A stretch of 64,000 nt of DNA, from contig CAVVDR010000023.1 in the NCBI GenBank assembly GCA_963746955.1, forward strand, positions 87,353-151,352, written 5' to 3'. Each line of letters begins with the position of its first letter. Position 1 is the first letter of the stretch. This document shows, piece after piece, positions 63,361-64,000 of the stretch. The translations under genes and the position numbers were made by a program. The notes beneath the pieces were generated by a model. That model was not told the DNA's origin and made no database searches. It worked only from the letters and a program-made list of their open reading frames with translations. This DNA comes from DASQBT01 sp963746955. GTDB lineage: Bacteria; Pseudomonadota; Gammaproteobacteria; Burkholderiales; Thiobacillaceae.

Positions 63361-63795
63361 TTACCAGCCGCGATGCCCGCGTCCGTCGTGGTCCCAGCGG
63401 CCAGGGTAATGCCGCCATGCGCCGTAGTAACCATAACGCGCCGGCGCGTACTGGATAATCACCGGGGGCGGCCCGTAGATCGGCCGGGGCACTTCATAGA
63501 CCACCCGCGGCGACACATAGACGGGGGGCGGCGGGCCATAGACCCGCGGCGGGCCGTAGTAGTCGTCGTAGTAGTAACGGCCGTCATCCTGACTGGCCGC
63601 GGCCGCGCCGGCGATCGCGCCAAAGGCACCACCCGCTACTGCCGCGTCGTGCCCGCCGACGGCGTGTCCGATCACCGCGCCCGTGGCGCCGCCAAGCAGC
63701 GCGCCAAGCACTTCATCCGATGCGCTGGCGTTACCTGCCGCGACCGTGAGACCTGCCATCAGGGCCAAGGGGATTGCAATTCTGGCTTTCATCAT
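63361..63795 (-). CDS. Exported glycine-zipper, Tyr/Pro-rich protein
   Basis: A 144-residue protein with signal peptide ('KARIAIPLALMAGLTVAAGNASA', residues 3-25). A glycine-zipper membrane-type segment follows ('LGALLGGATGAVIGHAVGGH', about 30-50, plus 'GAFGAIAGAAAA'), then a tail rich in Tyr, Pro and Gly ('YYYDDYYGPPRVYGPPPPVY'). Proteins of this style (YMGG/glycine zipper 2TM) are found at the outer membrane of proteobacteria with unknown function. Its promoter region lies between it and the tmRNA terminator. Confidence 0.75.
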   Translation of the reverse strand: MMKARIAIPLALMAGLTVAAGNASASDEVLGALLGGATGAVIGHAVGGHDAAVAGGAFGAIAGAAAASQDDGRYYYDDYYGPPRVYGPPPPVYVSPRVVYEVPRPIYGPPPVIIQYAPARYGYYGAWRHYPGRWDHDGRGHRGW

Positions 63796-63952
63796 TTCGC
63801 TCCTTCGTGGCGGGTTGCCACAATTCCACTCTAGTGAGCGGGCGTTACCACGGGATTGCGCGCTTGTAACCAGTTGTTACAAGACCCGGGGGAGTGCCGG
63901 GGCGTGGGAACGAACCCAGGGCGGGTTCTCATCCCAATCACCGCACAAACAA

Positions 63953-63977
63953 AAATGCCACCGCAAGGGTGGCATTT
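63953..63977 (-). terminator. Terminator downstream of the tmRNA gene
   Basis: The perfect 10-bp stem AAATGCCACC/GGTGGCATTT with a 5-base loop. On the minus strand the U run (complement of 63951-63955) follows the stem, so it closes the RNA gene that lies to its right. Confidence 0.8.
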
Positions 63978-63983
63978 GAGTTC

Positions 63984-64000
63984 GATGGTGGAGGCGGCGG
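63984..64000 (+). repeat. Candidate attachment-like repeat, right copy (tmRNA 3' end)
   Basis: GATGGTGGAGGCGGCGG, running to the window edge; direct copy of 52783-52799. Whether the match continues is not visible. Confidence 0.4.
63986..64000 (-). ncRNA. ssrA: 3' end of tmRNA (partial)
   Basis: The 15 bases TGGTGGAGGCGGCGG are the complement of CCGCCGCCTCCACCA, the 3' acceptor and CCA end that I associate with betaproteobacterial tmRNA. A terminator lies 9 bases downstream on the same strand. Only the 3' tip is inside the window; a tRNA with the same acceptor end cannot be excluded. Confidence 0.5.

Overview
The window reads as chromosomal DNA of a betaproteobacterium. The support is gene order: pepA-holC, lptF-lptG, ilvB-ilvH-ilvC-psd-pssA-leuA, apbC/dcd, rpsF-rpsR-rplI-dnaB-alr, nadB, and rpoE-rseA-rseB-rseC-degP-lepA-lepB-rnc-era-recO-pdxJ. 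Protein sequences also fit, including an archaeal-type (short) phosphatidylserine decarboxylase and DUF2069, DUF4845, DUF4936 and YgfX-like companions. Three tandem DUF2173-like genes and the small periplasmic redox genes suggest a Nitrosomonadales-type (sulfur/iron oxidiser-like) lineage, but this is inference; no marker in the window fixes the genus.

Layout. 1-5300: aminopeptidase, DNA polymerase III chi and LPS export permeases. 5482-6597: three paralogous small proteins closed by a strong terminator. 6650-7350: no convincing gene, but a stretch resembling the 5' part of a group II intron. 7355-13955: branched-chain amino acid and phospholipid synthesis, with a candidate leucine-rich leader peptide before leuA. 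14000-17700: flavoprotein, heme-utilisation-like and aspartate ammonia-lyase genes. 17708-20509: a tightly overlapping operon of two thioredoxin-fold proteins, a TolC-like channel and an unusually short periplasmic adaptor. 20489-30187: lytic transglycosylase, proS, spermidine-synthase-like, WD40 lipoprotein, rppH, apbC (preceded by a near-consensus IscR type 1 site), dcd and a large basic amino acid decarboxylase. 30333-31901: a complete IS1380-family element with 13-bp inverted repeats and a CTAG target duplication. 32027-35803: ribosomal protein operon, dnaB and alr. 35862-42407: NYN nuclease, cold-shock protein, CsgG-like lipoprotein, ygfZ and nadB. 42549-52813: the sigma-E operon and the lepA-to-pdxJ operon.

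52814-63985 is accessory: a type I restriction-modification locus (hsdM, hsdS, hsdR) with cargo at each gene junction. The cargo is a HEPN/MNT pair, an ORF6N protein, a RhuM-like protein and an AlbA_2 (Schlafen-like) ATP-binding protein. Each junction keeps a relic of the neighbouring hsd gene: two extra copies of the hsdM 3' end and one extra copy of the hsdR 5' end. The ORF6N and RhuM genes each carry a long perfect palindrome inside the coding sequence, just after the predicted DNA-binding segment. The ORF6N gene also has a related palindrome just upstream of its start. The island lies between pdxJ (the usual acpS neighbour is missing) and what appears to be the 3' end of the tmRNA gene, and a 17-bp direct repeat is present at both edges. 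No integrase is visible. The palindrome-carrying regulators nested in this modular locus are the best candidate here for something not well described.
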